Assembly (NCBI GenBank): GCA_015227615.1
Contig: JAALGZ010000009.1
Location: 1,178,001 to 1,242,000, forward strand
Length of the DNA stretch: 64,000 bases
DNA from: Labyrinthula sp. Ha
Taxonomy: Eukaryota > Sar > Bigyra > Labyrinthulida > Labyrinthulaceae
Reading direction: 5' to 3'
Within the stretch, counting starts at the first letter, position 1. Every line of letters starts with the position of its first letter. Below the pieces are notes generated by a model. That model worked only from the letters and a program-made list of their open reading frames with translations. It was not told the origin of the DNA and did not search any database. The translations under genes were made by a program, and so were the position numbers. Positions 20,590 through 32,619 of this stretch are shown in pieces.

Positions 20590-22685
20590 GAATACTGCCT
20601 TCTCTGCCTATGTTTAATTTCTTCAGAGATAGAATCGTTGACACTGAATTCTGCGACAGGGTGATATCTGTTTCATAAGAATTTACATCGAAGTTTTCAT
20701 TCAAGGCCTCTGTCATTCTTATGACAGTCACATACCATTTTTTTTAACTCTCATTCACACTATCATGAGTTTCTTCACACGGTTTTTTGCAAGCTGTCTG
20801 GAGCATCGAAAATCTTACAGCTGGCTTCTTCGGCACCTTCAGATGTTTGAACTCTGGTGCCTTGGTATTAAAATATAGAGCTCCATCCTTAAAATATCCA
20901 GAGTTTCTGCAATCCTTCAGCACCCTTTCAACGAGAGGTTAACTATGATAGTATTATCTTTCAAGTAGAGTCATTTTATCAATACAGCCCATCTCCAGCT
21001 TCATAAAGGTTCTTGCAAAATGGCGAGAGAAGATATTTTTGTTAATTCAAGTGGAACAGCTACATTCAGCGCAAAAAATATAAAAAATACGGCTTATTGC
21101 AAAATGAAAGCTCGTTGATGCACATTCTATGTTTTCTGTGACGATGTGCGTTATATCTCCCCTATCCATGCTAAAGAAGCGCCCATTGACTTGTTTATCT
21201 TCTTGATCATGGCTTCATTCACTTGCTCCGATAGAACCTCACCGTTGGAAATTAGCTGCTTCAACACTCTTAAAGAGAGGTCTCTATAGTTAAAACCTGT
21301 TTCTCATGGCATATAGTCAGCTGATCAATTGTCAATCCTTTGTGTATTAATGAGGTTTGACCTTTTCCTTGATCTTGAAATGCAACTCTTCAAAAGATTT
21401 TGCCGAAGCATGTCTAATAACGAGGTGTTTCTTAACCTATGTTCAGCAAATAGTTTTTGTTTTCTTTAATGTGTTGTAAAAATATCTGTTTTCGAGTTTT
21501 AGGAAAGCCCTTCGCAATATTATCAAGCCACTGATGTAGATTTCCTTCCCGGGCAAAGTCTTCCCTAACAGCTTTATTTATTTGATCTATGAAGTACTTG
21601 AATCTGGATCCTTCACACTTTTTGCTCCTGACCTGAGTGATGTCGAAATATGTTTTACGCAACAAAAATATGTAGATCCTAGTTAATATGTCGCTTTTAC
21701 TTAGGTTAAAAACGAATCCTAAATATTATTCCAATTGACTAATGCTCAAAATTTTTAGGGCCACCATTAATCTCAACATGACTATAGGTATACATCAGTG
21801 TGAAACCGAGATTGACTGTCTTCATAAACAGTCAACGCAAATGGTGAAAATTGCCACAAGTTTATAGCGAGATAGTCTGTGGGTATTATCGATCTTAATA
21901 GAATCCAAATACAGGTCAGTAAATTTTGTTTGTAGTTCTTCTTGCAGATTTAGCTTTGTCAGCCTAGGTCTTGCTTGTGTTCCATTTGAATAGTATAATG
22001 TAAACGTTCCACCTTTAGCCAAATAGATTTGACCGACTCTAATTAATATTCGAATATTTGTGTCTTATGATATTTTTACTGCTTCTCTAACTCTCTTTAA
22101 TACAGTCTTGAGTAAATCTTTGTTGAAGCAAATTCCTGTAAGTTCATGATAAAGTATAACTACCGCCAGTTTTAAAGTTGTGTCAGAAATTCCTAGGCAT
22201 CTAATCATCTGCATTTCTTCTGATATTACTTCAGAACAAAATCTGCTTTCGTTTTTATTAAGTTGAGTTATATGAACTGACTGACCTAAGCACTTGACTT
22301 GAAAGATGTATTCTCAAACTTCAAGACCAAGATTTATGTTGATTCCAAAACTAAAGGCCTACAGGAAGTGTAATTAAACCTACACTTTCATATCATTCTT
22401 TCAGTAACTATGAGCATTTTTTGTACCTTTTCTTCTTAAAAGTGAGGGTACAAAACTTTTCTTCATTTGAAGTGGTTTGAAACTACTTTTTAAGCACTTC
22501 TAATGTTGATTTTGATGTGTATGCTCTCTAAAATGTCCATAATATGGTATAAGGACTTATTCTTGGTGTTTAAGATGTATTACTTCACTTTCATGCTCAT
22601 TTTGTGTCTCTTTTTGCATGTAATTTGCATTCTCCCTTTTCACAAACCCCAGGTTATATTGCTACATAACCTCTGAATCATGTGC
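20590..22685 (-). repeat. Unrecognised decayed coding repeat, copy 1 (inverted partner of 36015-37965)
   Basis: The minus strand matches the plus strand at 36015-37965 over its whole length, with only short gaps. The best-kept tract is a 77-codon frame at 21432-21665 (containing KKCEGSRFKYFID and LHQWLDNIAKGFP), which differs at 9 of 77 residues from its partner at 37038-37271. Another shared tract is RPRLTKLNLQEELQTKFTDL (about 21870-21980). No known family is evident and the copies carry several interruptions. There are no clear terminal repeats or target duplications. It may be a duplicated host gene or an unknown mobile element. Confidence 0.7.
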
Positions 22686-22689
22686 TAAA

Positions 22690-25600
22690 AGTGGTATTAT
22701 AAATGTTGATATTTAAATACCTAGTCCCATTTGTTAAACTAAGAAACCCGGTGTGAAAGGAAGTGTCAAAATAAGGACATATCAACTACTTCCCCCCAAG
22801 AATAAAAATAATATTTAAACCAGTGGGACGTTCCCTATAGTATGATTTTATTGCTTTTAGTCAACTCACCGTGTATTAACCCATAAGGTGGAATATAGTA
22901 GAAGCCCAATTTGGACAGTGAAGAAAGACCAAGATCCAACTTTAGATGGGCTAATACATGTGTCAACTCTAGAATAAAAAGAACTGTAATAGTGAATAGG
23001 CCCAGTAAAAGGAGTACTGAAACAATTAGAATATATTTCAGAGTGATTAGTAGAGTTAGAATATAGATATAAGAGATTTAAATTAAGAAATCGAAACAGA
23101 AGAAACAAAAGTTCAGTAGGTTTAGTAGCCACTTTCTTATCTTGTGTAAATATCCTCTATACTTTGAGATAGAGGTTAATACGTGCTGAAATTAATTCCT
23201 TTTAGGCTGAATCTCAACAAACTAAACGTATAACTGACTGCAGTTCACTCAACTTTCATTCCTTCGCAATAATTTAGTATTGATATCGATTGCATGGATT
23301 TGTAAATAGTATTCCAAGTTCTATTATCTTCAAAACTATCTGTTTTTTTCTTGAGAAGAAAATACCGATATGTGGACTGCTGTGAAAAATTTGGATAGAA
23401 GGTGAACTCAAAAAAAATTGGGACCGGTGTCTTTGGTATGCTTATATTTTGTCATAAATTCCCAGTTTATTCCTTTGCAGACGAACATTGTAGGAAGGTT
23501 TGTGAGTTCCAGTGAATCTTTTTAAGATACAGAAAATAGTCAAGCCAAAATTGAAAAGTATGACAATAACTACTGGGTGATACTTTAGAGTTTGAATATG
23601 TTAAGATAGGTAAAACCATTATTTCATGCCATAATATGACTTCAATAACAGTCCCAGCTGCTGCTTAACTATGTTTTTCAAGAAACACATTTTGTAAAAC
23701 CGTTATGGAAATTTAGAAATCACTAAACTTATTTTGTATGATACATGTAATTGTGTAGTGGAGAATGGTGAACTTGGTTTTGCAGAAAGATCAGTTTATT
23801 TAAGCAATGCATACATGTGGTATCTGCCGAACCACACTGTAGAAGACAAGAAGATGTATCCTGAAAATGAATATAAGTTAAAAATTTCCCGATAAACTCT
23901 TTTTATCGTTTTTACGGAAGTAACATATCAAAATTTATATTCTCAGGGAATTTTATAGAGTAATTCATAAAAAATATCTGGATTTCTTTTCATTATTTAT
24001 TTTCTCGGTGTCGAAAAATCGAATTTGGAAAAGTGTTGTCTTCATCTATTTATATACAAAATTTCTCGTGTTCATTTTCTGGGATAGATTTTTCGAAATG
24101 TTTTTTGTTCACATCCCTGTTATCATATTTAGCCCTGCAAACTATAGATATCTAAGGTCTTCATATATATCTTCCAAAATAAAATTGAAAACTTCCCTTT
24201 GCCCACTTTCTCCAAAAACTGTACTTAAAATAGATTGGATGTTTTTTGACAAAGTAATTAATAAAAAGTAACGAAACTTTTCTAAATCTTAATCCAGAAT
24301 TATTGGGATTTATTGAGAACTTTGACAGTGTTGACTTCTAAAATTGACTAACCTCGAGTACGTCTCATACTGCAAGAGGTCTCTTCCCCAGAAATATTTA
24401 GTTAGTGTTAGTGACATTAAAAGCACATATCAAGTTTCTACTAACGCGAACATATATTTTAGTACTGACACACCTCTTGAATCGTTAATTTTCATATTAT
24501 CTTAAAATAAGTAATAGCTTTATATATATTGCTTTATGTGTACTCAGTGATACAAATATTTAGAAAAAAAGACGGCATCTTTGCTTATTTCTGTAGAAGC
24601 TATAAGAGGTATTGTAATCAGCCTTTACCTTAGCAATTAAAGCACGGGAGACTTATTTAGAAAAATAGCATAATCAGAATAACCCTGGACTGGATTTTCC
24701 ACTAACCTCTGGATTTTTTAACAAGATACACACATCGAGATTGAATATTATTTTATTCCCTGCAAAACAACTCTAGCCACTTTTATGAAGTTTATTGTTT
24801 TATTACTTCAACGTGGAGACTAAAAAAGTAATTCATCACATATATTCTTGAGAATTTGAGAAAGCCAGAAATTTAGGAAGTTCAAATATGAAAATATAGC
24901 GGAAACAGAGTGTAATTTAACTGTAATATTATACAGGGAACACAACATATATTAAAACCATATACTACCTTTGAAAATTAACTTGGACAAAGAATCGAAT
25001 TATAACCTTTATGTAAAGTAAGCTAAACTTTCTTCATTTGGCAATCTAGTGGTAATGTGAAGACAAACTTCGCTCACGCAACTATTTACCGAAACAAGCC
25101 CCAGAAATTCCTAACCAAAATTGCCTTTCAGTATCTCTCTAAGCAGTTTTGCTAATGTTTAAATTACTTTGAATCTAGTACATTAGCTCGATCTTGGAAT
25201 TAACTATTAATTTTAATTTGTAGAGTGAGACGGTTTCAACGTTTGAATTCGTACATAATCAGTGAAACGAGGTAAGTAGAATTTTTAACGACGCATCTAT
25301 TAAATTTCACCAGTTTTTTTCCACATGTGCTCAATAATTGACTCAAAGTTTTGACGTGAAAAAAATAAAGGTGTACAATCCGTTGGTTTTTTCGCAAAAA
25401 AAATGGAGCCTTAGAATATACGAATCTTTTAATCTGTACTAGTTGTATCCGAACAATTAGTTGTTTTACCTCACTCTTTTTATAGGTTTTTCCTGTTCTT
25501 TCACTTCCATAAAACAATTTTTATGAACAGCGTTCATAATGCAACATTTTCTAGATCTAGCGTCTATGGTGCGAGATAGTTACCACTTCCAAGAAAATAT

Positions 25601-28600
25601 CTAATTCTGAATTATTTTAATTAAGACTTTCTCTACTGTTTTCCTTTTAATATCGCTATGGATCCAAGTTACTCAACATATTTAGCTGAAGCGGTTTCTT
25701 ATGGCTGGGTTGCTTAAGGGGTTGGTCAAGAAGTCAGTTATATATCTAGACCCAGTTTCAATTATTTGTCCTTTCATAGCAACACTTAAATGAATAGCGG
25801 TATCAAACGTTGAGTAGAACCCATGAGTAATACCAAGAATCCATAGAACTAAAAAAAACAATTAGATTCCTCAAATTTTGTAACTGTAAATAACATATTT
25901 TTTTTTCATAAGTTGCCTGGAAATACTCAAAATAGTTTAAATTGTATACGTGAAATCCTTTTAACCTTATTTTCTTTAACAATTTTACGTAAATGTGAAA
26001 GCAAACATAAACTATATCTCCTATGCAGCATATCCTCACTCAAAGACTTCCTTTGATAGTTACATACTATTATATCAAAGTATGACATTACTGTAAATAC
26101 CGCCTAACAATTACCCTATCAATCAAAGACACAAACTTACAAATTATTCATTGACTCGTATCTCAACAAATACTGTGAGTTAGAAGACATTATTTACATC
26201 AATTTAAAGCTCTAAACTTGAACTTTAAGCTTCTACACTTTTCTAAGTACTTATCTAAATCTCTACTTAGTATACGCCTTTTCTTTTCTCTCAATTCCTC
26301 TGTTCAATTCTATTCTTAACACGATGAACATGTATCCACGGTTTTACCTTGCAATATCAAAGTATAATCTTTGTGCTTTGAAAGATAGGTTATTACAAAA
26401 ACATAGAGGAATATAACGAGTGATAAGACTTACCACCTTAGAGTGCAAAACAATAATCTCATCCTGCCCTGCATTAGTAAACAATTTTAACACTTATTTT
26501 ATCCGAAAACTCTTACTATTCCATATTTTGTAAAATTGAAATTTTGTTCCCTAATGCGTTAGAGTCATTCTCCTTTTATGCTAAATGAATTAACTTAGTA
26601 CGAACATGTTAAGATTATACCTATTCACCATCCTTCTTATTAATTGAGTTCTTAATACTTTCGCAACCTTCAATTTATGTATATATACATTCTCTTGATC
26701 TTGTTTTCGTTGGCTACTGGTACAGTTCATGTCTTATAAATTTAATCAGATCTTCATCTTTTGGTGCGACCTTGCCGATATATCTCGCTACTATATTTTT
26801 TATTCTTCATTTTTTGTACTCAGTGCGATAGCAAATTCTTTGCATTTCATACTTTTGTGTCATCATTCATTCTCTCTGTTTTTCTTAGCCTCGAGCTCGA
26901 TTGAATCCATACATGATAAGCAAGGTGTTCAGGAACAAGTATGAACAAAATTCATGTTTTTGTACCAGAATTTTCGATAACTGTGAGCATAAGAACGCTA
27001 CTCTGGGGGGAATTCTGGGGTTCTTGTGACTTGGCAAGTTGTTTCGCGCGAATAATCGCTAGAAGCTTCTAAGAAATTCATGAGATACTAAGAATTTAAT
27101 AGCTATATTGTAGTAGAGCAGTTATACCTATATTTCAGGTATATTTTACCGATAAACTCTGGATCTTGATTTTCTTTATCTCGCGGTGTATCATAGCCAA
27201 AGATTTTTTTTTTGCAGAACTCTGCATTTGAAATGCCCCGTTTCAATATTCCTGGCTCAAGTTCCAAGACACTTTTCTACTGGCACTCCATATAAGCTGA
27301 TTATTACTACTAGCAGAGTTTATTTTGCGATTTTATTCATTTTGAGAAACTTTCTTGACGTTGTTTATTTCTGCAATCAAAGTGGAATATTTTTACTCTT
27401 CTTTAACAACAAATAAACCAAATTTGATTCATGTTCCTATCTTGGATGCTTTGGAGATCCCTTCTTAGACAAGTTTCTCAAATATTTGAAAAGTTTTTTA
27501 CAATGTTTTATTAGTTGGTTTAGCTAACACAAATTCTTCTGGGTACCTGGTCTTTTATTTCGATGCATTAGATAGGAAAATATTAGAGATTAGGAAATAG
27601 GCCTACTTCAAAGTCACAGAAAATTTTTTTATTACAGACCTTAGTTTAAAAATGTCAATAAAATTAAGTTATAAATGTTATATTGAATTAATTTCTTACG
27701 TAACTGTTATTAGTTGATTCAGAGTAAAGTTGCTTTTTCAGTGCGTAAGTTGAGCGATACAAACAAGTTTGTTTTTTTTGGTCCCGGAATCAGATACCCC
27801 ATGATCTAATTGGACGCAACAACTTCCAACAGACTAACTCTGCGATACCCAGAATCTTTTTTAACTCACTTATGCAAAATATAGAGCTGGTTAAGAGAAA
27901 TATTAGGATGGCTATAAGGTAACAAGTAAACACTAAAGATAAAGAACTAAATTCTAAAGTGTCTTCTTCTATTTATGCTCTTGAATTACATCAATTCCTG
28001 CTATTAATCAAATTTAATCCTTCAAGTTAGGGGTTGTTTACGTATTCAAGAATTTGTCTTAATAACTCAAACCTCCTTTTACACTCGGCCCTATATGCAG
28101 ATGTGGCTGCATTTGCACAGTTTTCCTTCTATTGAACAGAGATACCTTGGAGAGTGTGCATAAACAATAAAAAAGGGCTACGAGAAAAGAAATTACAGTT
28201 TCAATAACCAGGGATTAAATTTCGGTGAGAAAAAAAATCATATTCTAATGAATAAGAATTAAAATTTATGCTTAAAAGATCGCCGTTAACACGTTATATA
28301 TTGCAGGTCTTTGAAGAAACGCTTAATCCAGAGACTTTGTTGTAAACAGAGTATCTGACAAATCTAGAATACGATATTCAAAGTTTTTATTTAAAACCGA
28401 TTAAAAAGGTTTTTATCCATTATTTGACAAGGGTGAAGTATATGAAGCTTGACATTAGTAGATATTATGCAAACCAAGACGTTTATTTAAGTACAGCGAC
28501 TGCTTGATCTATTTTCTAACATTTATAATTCTCTTCTTTGAAAATCCGTGAAATTCGTTGTCAAAGTAGATGATGCTTTGAAATAGAAAAAAAACGGGTT

Positions 28601-29067
28601 TTAAACGTCCATAATTGTTAAAGAAATAGAATAAATTATCATAACTATACCTTGGGCTCTTCTTGGCAAGATCTACTGAACCTCTTTGTCTTTCTTCAGG
28701 GTTCTGTTTTATTATTTATCTATTTTCTCGTTTTTGTGAGTTTTATTATTAGTTAATTAAAATGTTGAGTAAGTAAGAATTAGGATTATCTGATATTGGA
28801 GTGAGAAACTCCTATTCTGATGTTAACTGCTGCTAGAATGAAAGGAAAATGATTGTTTTGGTGCAGCATTAGTTCAGAGACTTCAAGGAAAAGAAATCTT
28901 TCTCATAATCTAGGTATATCAATACTACATTACTGTATAGTTTCTAAGCCTAAGTAGGCAAGAAATAAAAAGTATATTTGAATAACTTGATCAATTTACT
29001 AAAATACTACAAGTTGCAAGTCTTACCAGAATAATAAACCCTGCTGTATACTTTATTAGGTTAAGAG
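22690..29067. other. Gene-poor AT-rich stretch
   Basis: No gene that I can support. Open frames are all under about 95 codons and low in complexity. Poly-A/T runs are frequent. I looked for tRNA-like B boxes and found none with a matching A box. Part of 19.5-20.5 kb is equally empty. Confidence 0.5.
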
Positions 29068-29757
29068 ATGACAGAACAAAACTTTAATACGAACTATGCA
29101 GGCAAGAACCCACCAGTTGCCTCCAAAACGCCACGGGTTACCCTCTCCTCATCTCTTAATCTCTATACTCAGATACAGGATAACAGTATCACAAATAATT
29201 TCCCTAAGTTCAGAGTTAGCCCAGATGTGGTTATTACCTCTGCTACGACTCCAACTATATCTGAACAAAATGCATCGCATGTGAAGAAAAAGGTGGAGAA
29301 AAGAAGAGGAAGAGCAAAAAGAAAAAAAAGAAGTCCTTGGCATGACTATTTCGAAGCAAGTGAGAAAGAAGAAGGAATTGTTCTTTGTAAAAGTTGTGGA
29401 GAAGGTGTTAAACACACTACCAAAACAGGAACTGGAGGTCTTAGACATCATATTCTTAAACAGTGCAAGAACGGTCTTAAAGTTCATAATGCAAGAATAC
29501 TTGAAGATTGGGAGGAATTAACTCCAACACAGAGAATTGGAAAAACAGCTTATAAAGGAAAAGATTTAACTGCTGCAAAGCGAGAACTTTTGAAGACACA
29601 GGTTGAGTGCATGAAGAAAAACAAATTGCCTTTCAGCTTTTTCGCTAAGCCTGAAGTTGTGGCAATGTTTCAGTTATTTCTTCCAGACTACAAAGGAACT
29701 TCTGGAGATACTTTAAAGCTTCATTCTCTGAGTCAGGATGAGAAAGAAAAGAAGTGA
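29068..29757 (+). CDS. BED-type zinc-finger protein
   Basis: A 229-residue intronless gene. After a Ser/Thr-rich start (1-70) comes a basic stretch (KKKVEKRRGRAKRKKRSPW, about 73-91) that would serve as a nuclear signal. It runs into a BED finger: WHDYF...CKSCGEGVKHTTKTGTGGLRHHILKQC, with aromatic residues, CX2C and the H/C ligands in the expected order. BED fingers bind DNA and are typical of hAT transposases and of chromatin proteins derived from them. The rest (PFSFFAKPEVVAMFQLFLPDYK) resembles the first few tens of residues after the finger in hAT transposases, but the protein stops there. It may be a domesticated, shortened transposase or a truncated transposon gene. The intact frame favours a working gene. 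Confidence 0.75.
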   Translation: MTEQNFNTNYAGKNPPVASKTPRVTLSSSLNLYTQIQDNSITNNFPKFRVSPDVVITSATTPTISEQNASHVKKKVEKRRGRAKRKKRSPWHDYFEASEKEEGIVLCKSCGEGVKHTTKTGTGGLRHHILKQCKNGLKVHNARILEDWEELTPTQRIGKTAYKGKDLTAAKRELLKTQVECMKKNKLPFSFFAKPEVVAMFQLFLPDYKGTSGDTLKLHSLSQDEKEKK

Positions 29758-30057
29758 TGGAACACTATCTGAGTTTAGTTCAATATACTTGTGGGGAAAA
29801 AGAAGAAAGACTATTGTGTTTAAAGAAAATTAAAAGATACGCTTTGGTACAAGTAGTTTTAGGTTTATAACTCTTCGAATTTTACATGCCAAGGGTGATT
29901 GTTAATTCTAGATTGAGTAAGAGAAAGAGCTTCTCAGTTGATAAGAGACAAAAATATAAATACATGATGAAGAAATAACAACGCAACAGAAACTACATAA
30001 AACATCTACCTGAACTAGTTACTATAAAGCAGTGTGCTATTAGTAAGGTAACATCCC

Positions 30058-30807
30058 CTAGACGCATTGAGATCCTTTAAAATCTCCAATAACAGTTGCT
30101 TCAGATCTTAATCCCGTGCGGCTCTTGAAATCCGACTCAGTTTCTGCACAAAGCACATCATCATTTCCAGTGAGGTCAATTCCTTGAACAGCACTCAGAC
30201 CTTGCAGCGAGTTACTAGCAAAGTCAGATTCAACTAATCCCAAAGCTTTCAAACTCAAGTTTTCAATATTCTCCAACTTCTGAATCAACCCAATCAAAGG
30301 TTCTTTTTCTGCAATTATTGCACCAGTAATACTAAAGCTTCTAATTTGTGCTTCGTTTCCTGTTAACACCGATTCAGAAATAGTATATGTCTGACCTTGT
30401 CCATATCCTATGATCTCAATCTCACGTAGTTCTGGTAGATTTGCACTGGACAGCCATCCATGTGGAAGAACGTTGCTTTCAAACGAATGAAACTCAATCC
30501 TTTCAACTTTACAAGGCAGTTGATCTGGCATCTTTGCATGAGTACAACTTCGTGCAGTTTTAAAAGCTTCTGGACTTATATACTTTGTATCAAAGGCAAA
30601 AATCTGTAAGCCATTGTCACTGTCAGCCAATCGCATACCTTCAAAGAAATGTGGTGGTATACAAGTTACTCCATTAAGACGAATTTCACCAAGGTTCACA
30701 CTTGTTGCAGCAGCTTCAGTTGCAGCTCTATTTTCATCAACAGTACAAAAGTCAGCTTGTACAAGTGATCCAATAATAAAGAAAAAAATAAACATAAAAC
30801 TCTTCAT
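30058..30807 (-). CDS. Secreted leucine-rich-repeat-like protein A
   Basis: A 249-residue protein with a clear signal peptide (MKSFMFIFFFIIGSLVQA, cleaved around residue 18). The mature part holds weak leucine-rich repeats (LPELREIEIIGYGQ, LENIENLSLKALGL, LSAVQGIDLTGND) and a cysteine in the cap, CAETESDFKSRTGLRSEA. This cap block recurs almost unchanged in the divergent neighbour at 31722-32465, so the two are paralogues of one secreted family. Six cysteines in the mature part fit an extracytoplasmic protein with disulfides. The function is unknown; surface recognition or adhesion is only a guess. Confidence 0.8.
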   Translation of the reverse strand: MKSFMFIFFFIIGSLVQADFCTVDENRAATEAAATSVNLGEIRLNGVTCIPPHFFEGMRLADSDNGLQIFAFDTKYISPEAFKTARSCTHAKMPDQLPCKVERIEFHSFESNVLPHGWLSSANLPELREIEIIGYGQGQTYTISESVLTGNEAQIRSFSITGAIIAEKEPLIGLIQKLENIENLSLKALGLVESDFASNSLQGLSAVQGIDLTGNDDVLCAETESDFKSRTGLRSEATVIGDFKGSQCV

Positions 30808-31721
30808 ATTCTTATATTTGGGTTTGTATTTTTAGAAGTGTTTAAACTATACAAATAAACGTCCCTTTTTTTACAAAACAAGAAGCCGAGTTACACAAAG
30901 GAAACCTCTTTTGGGCGGGTTTTCTAGTGTTCTAACATTTTACACAAATACAAGAGTTGTCTTTCTTTCTGTGTACAAAGTCCAAACTTTAGTCGTAGTC
31001 AAACACTGTCTTCCATAAAGCAAACTGCAGTTCTTCTTAAAACGTTAAACTTGCAGTTGGTAAGAAAGTTTCTGTCTGTGTTGTTCTTGTGAAAGCATGT
31101 CCTGTTTAGGCTTGACAAAGCTGTTTTGTACTAAAGTTCACTGGGCACTGGTTGTTCGAAACCAACAACCCCGGAAACACAAAACTGAGCGGTTTCGCAG
31201 TTTTTTTTTTGCATACAGCATTCGGCTCTTAGAAACTGGGAAAGTGTAAGATTCCATGCGTAATTGTTATGTTCACGATGAGCTGGACACAGTTCCGTCT
31301 TCCTTTTCACTTTTCGTCATATTTTTTTCGTAACAAGAAACATCAACGGACTCTTATCAGAATACAGTCTGGGATAATTAATGGTGTTATACGGGAACTA
31401 ATGGTAATAATATTATTTACCACACATTGGATTATATAAACACAACTGCATGGAAAATATATTTTACTATAGGCGTGCAAAAAGAATATTGAATAAAATA
31501 CAAATGTACAAAGTAGAAGATGTAAGTTTCGGGCAAATCAGAAATAGCTTAAGATGTGTATTACCCGCGTTGAAATAAGTCCCCGGAATAAATATACTTT
31601 AAACTCCATGATGTTCACATTTATTTCTTTGTGTACAAAGGTGTTCATTCAACTCTATTCAAAAACAACTGGCTATTAGTAAAGGTAAATACAAAATATA
31701 TTCAAAACTAAACTAGAGATA
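30808..31721. promoter_or_regulatory. Shared upstream region of the divergent LRR pair
   Basis: This 914-bp spacer separates two divergent starts and must hold both promoters. It contains TTTTGGGC at about 30910-30917, about 100 bp from the start of the left gene. It also holds a small hairpin around gttgttcgaaaccaacaac (about 31149-31167) and several poly-T runs. I see no coding sequence. Confidence 0.4.
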
Positions 31722-32465
31722 ATGAACAAACTTTCTGTTACTGCTATCTTGTTTAAACTTTCTTTTGCAAGTATTTGCACAAGACCTGAAGCTAAGTCAG
31801 CTTTCAAGGAAACAGCCACTGCTTTGAGCCCAAGTGGCATTGATTTGCCTACAATCACTTGTCTTCCTGAATTTCTTTTTGATGGACTAAGACTTTCAGA
31901 AGATGACTTTATTGGAAATGTAGAACAAAACTTAGAGTTTCCCGATGTTGTAGATGTAAGTCCACATGCTTTTGGAACAACAACAACTTGTACTGAAGAA
32001 TCTATGGCGGATGCCTTTTCTTGTACTCTACATACTGTGACATTAAATTTTGGAGCAGTTGTTACACTTCCTCATGGACTACTTTCTAAAGCTAATCTAC
32101 CTGTTTTAAGAAAAGTTTTTATTGATGCAGATTCACAAGTTGAAGTTTCTGATTCTTTGCTAACTGGAAATGAGTTGCAAATTGACGAGTTCTCCTTTAC
32201 TGGACCTAATTTAGTTGACGGGGAAAAGTTAGTGAAACTTGTTGGTTTACTTAGAAATGCAGAGAGAATTGCTCTTTTGGACAATGGTTTAACTGGATCT
32301 GACTTTTATGATGGAATCTTCAACGGATTTAATAATATTGAGCTATTGAGGTTAGGCAGTAACACGGAACTTCTTTGTGGGGAAACTGAAGCTGCATTTC
32401 GTTCCAGGACAGGGTTAAGAAGTGAAGCTATTATTACGGGAGCCTTTACAAACAGCTGTGCGTAA
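31722..32465 (+). CDS. Secreted leucine-rich-repeat-like protein B
   Basis: A 247-residue paralogue of the gene at 30058-30807. It shares LPHGLLSKANLPVLRKVFIDA (versus LPHGWLSSANLPELREIEIIG), the TGNE(L/A)QI(D/R) block and the C-terminal CGETEAAFRSRTGLRSEA. The N-terminus MNKLSVTAILFKLSFAS is a weaker signal peptide than that of its partner. Around the shared frame the two are widely diverged, so the duplication is old. No introns are needed. Its stop codon is 154 bp from the converging glycosyltransferase gene. Confidence 0.8.
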   Translation: MNKLSVTAILFKLSFASICTRPEAKSAFKETATALSPSGIDLPTITCLPEFLFDGLRLSEDDFIGNVEQNLEFPDVVDVSPHAFGTTTTCTEESMADAFSCTLHTVTLNFGAVVTLPHGLLSKANLPVLRKVFIDADSQVEVSDSLLTGNELQIDEFSFTGPNLVDGEKLVKLVGLLRNAERIALLDNGLTGSDFYDGIFNGFNNIELLRLGSNTELLCGETEAAFRSRTGLRSEAIITGAFTNSCA

Positions 32466-32619
32466 AAAAAATACGTGTTCATAGCTAGAAACTATTTAAC
32501 TAATTTATCTGTGTATAAACTAGAGTCAAAGTTATTTGTAAGTATTAGACTGTGTATTTTTTTAATTCACGAATATCGGTGCAAATCAAGGTGGATTTCT
32601 TTGCAGAAAAAGGTAGACA

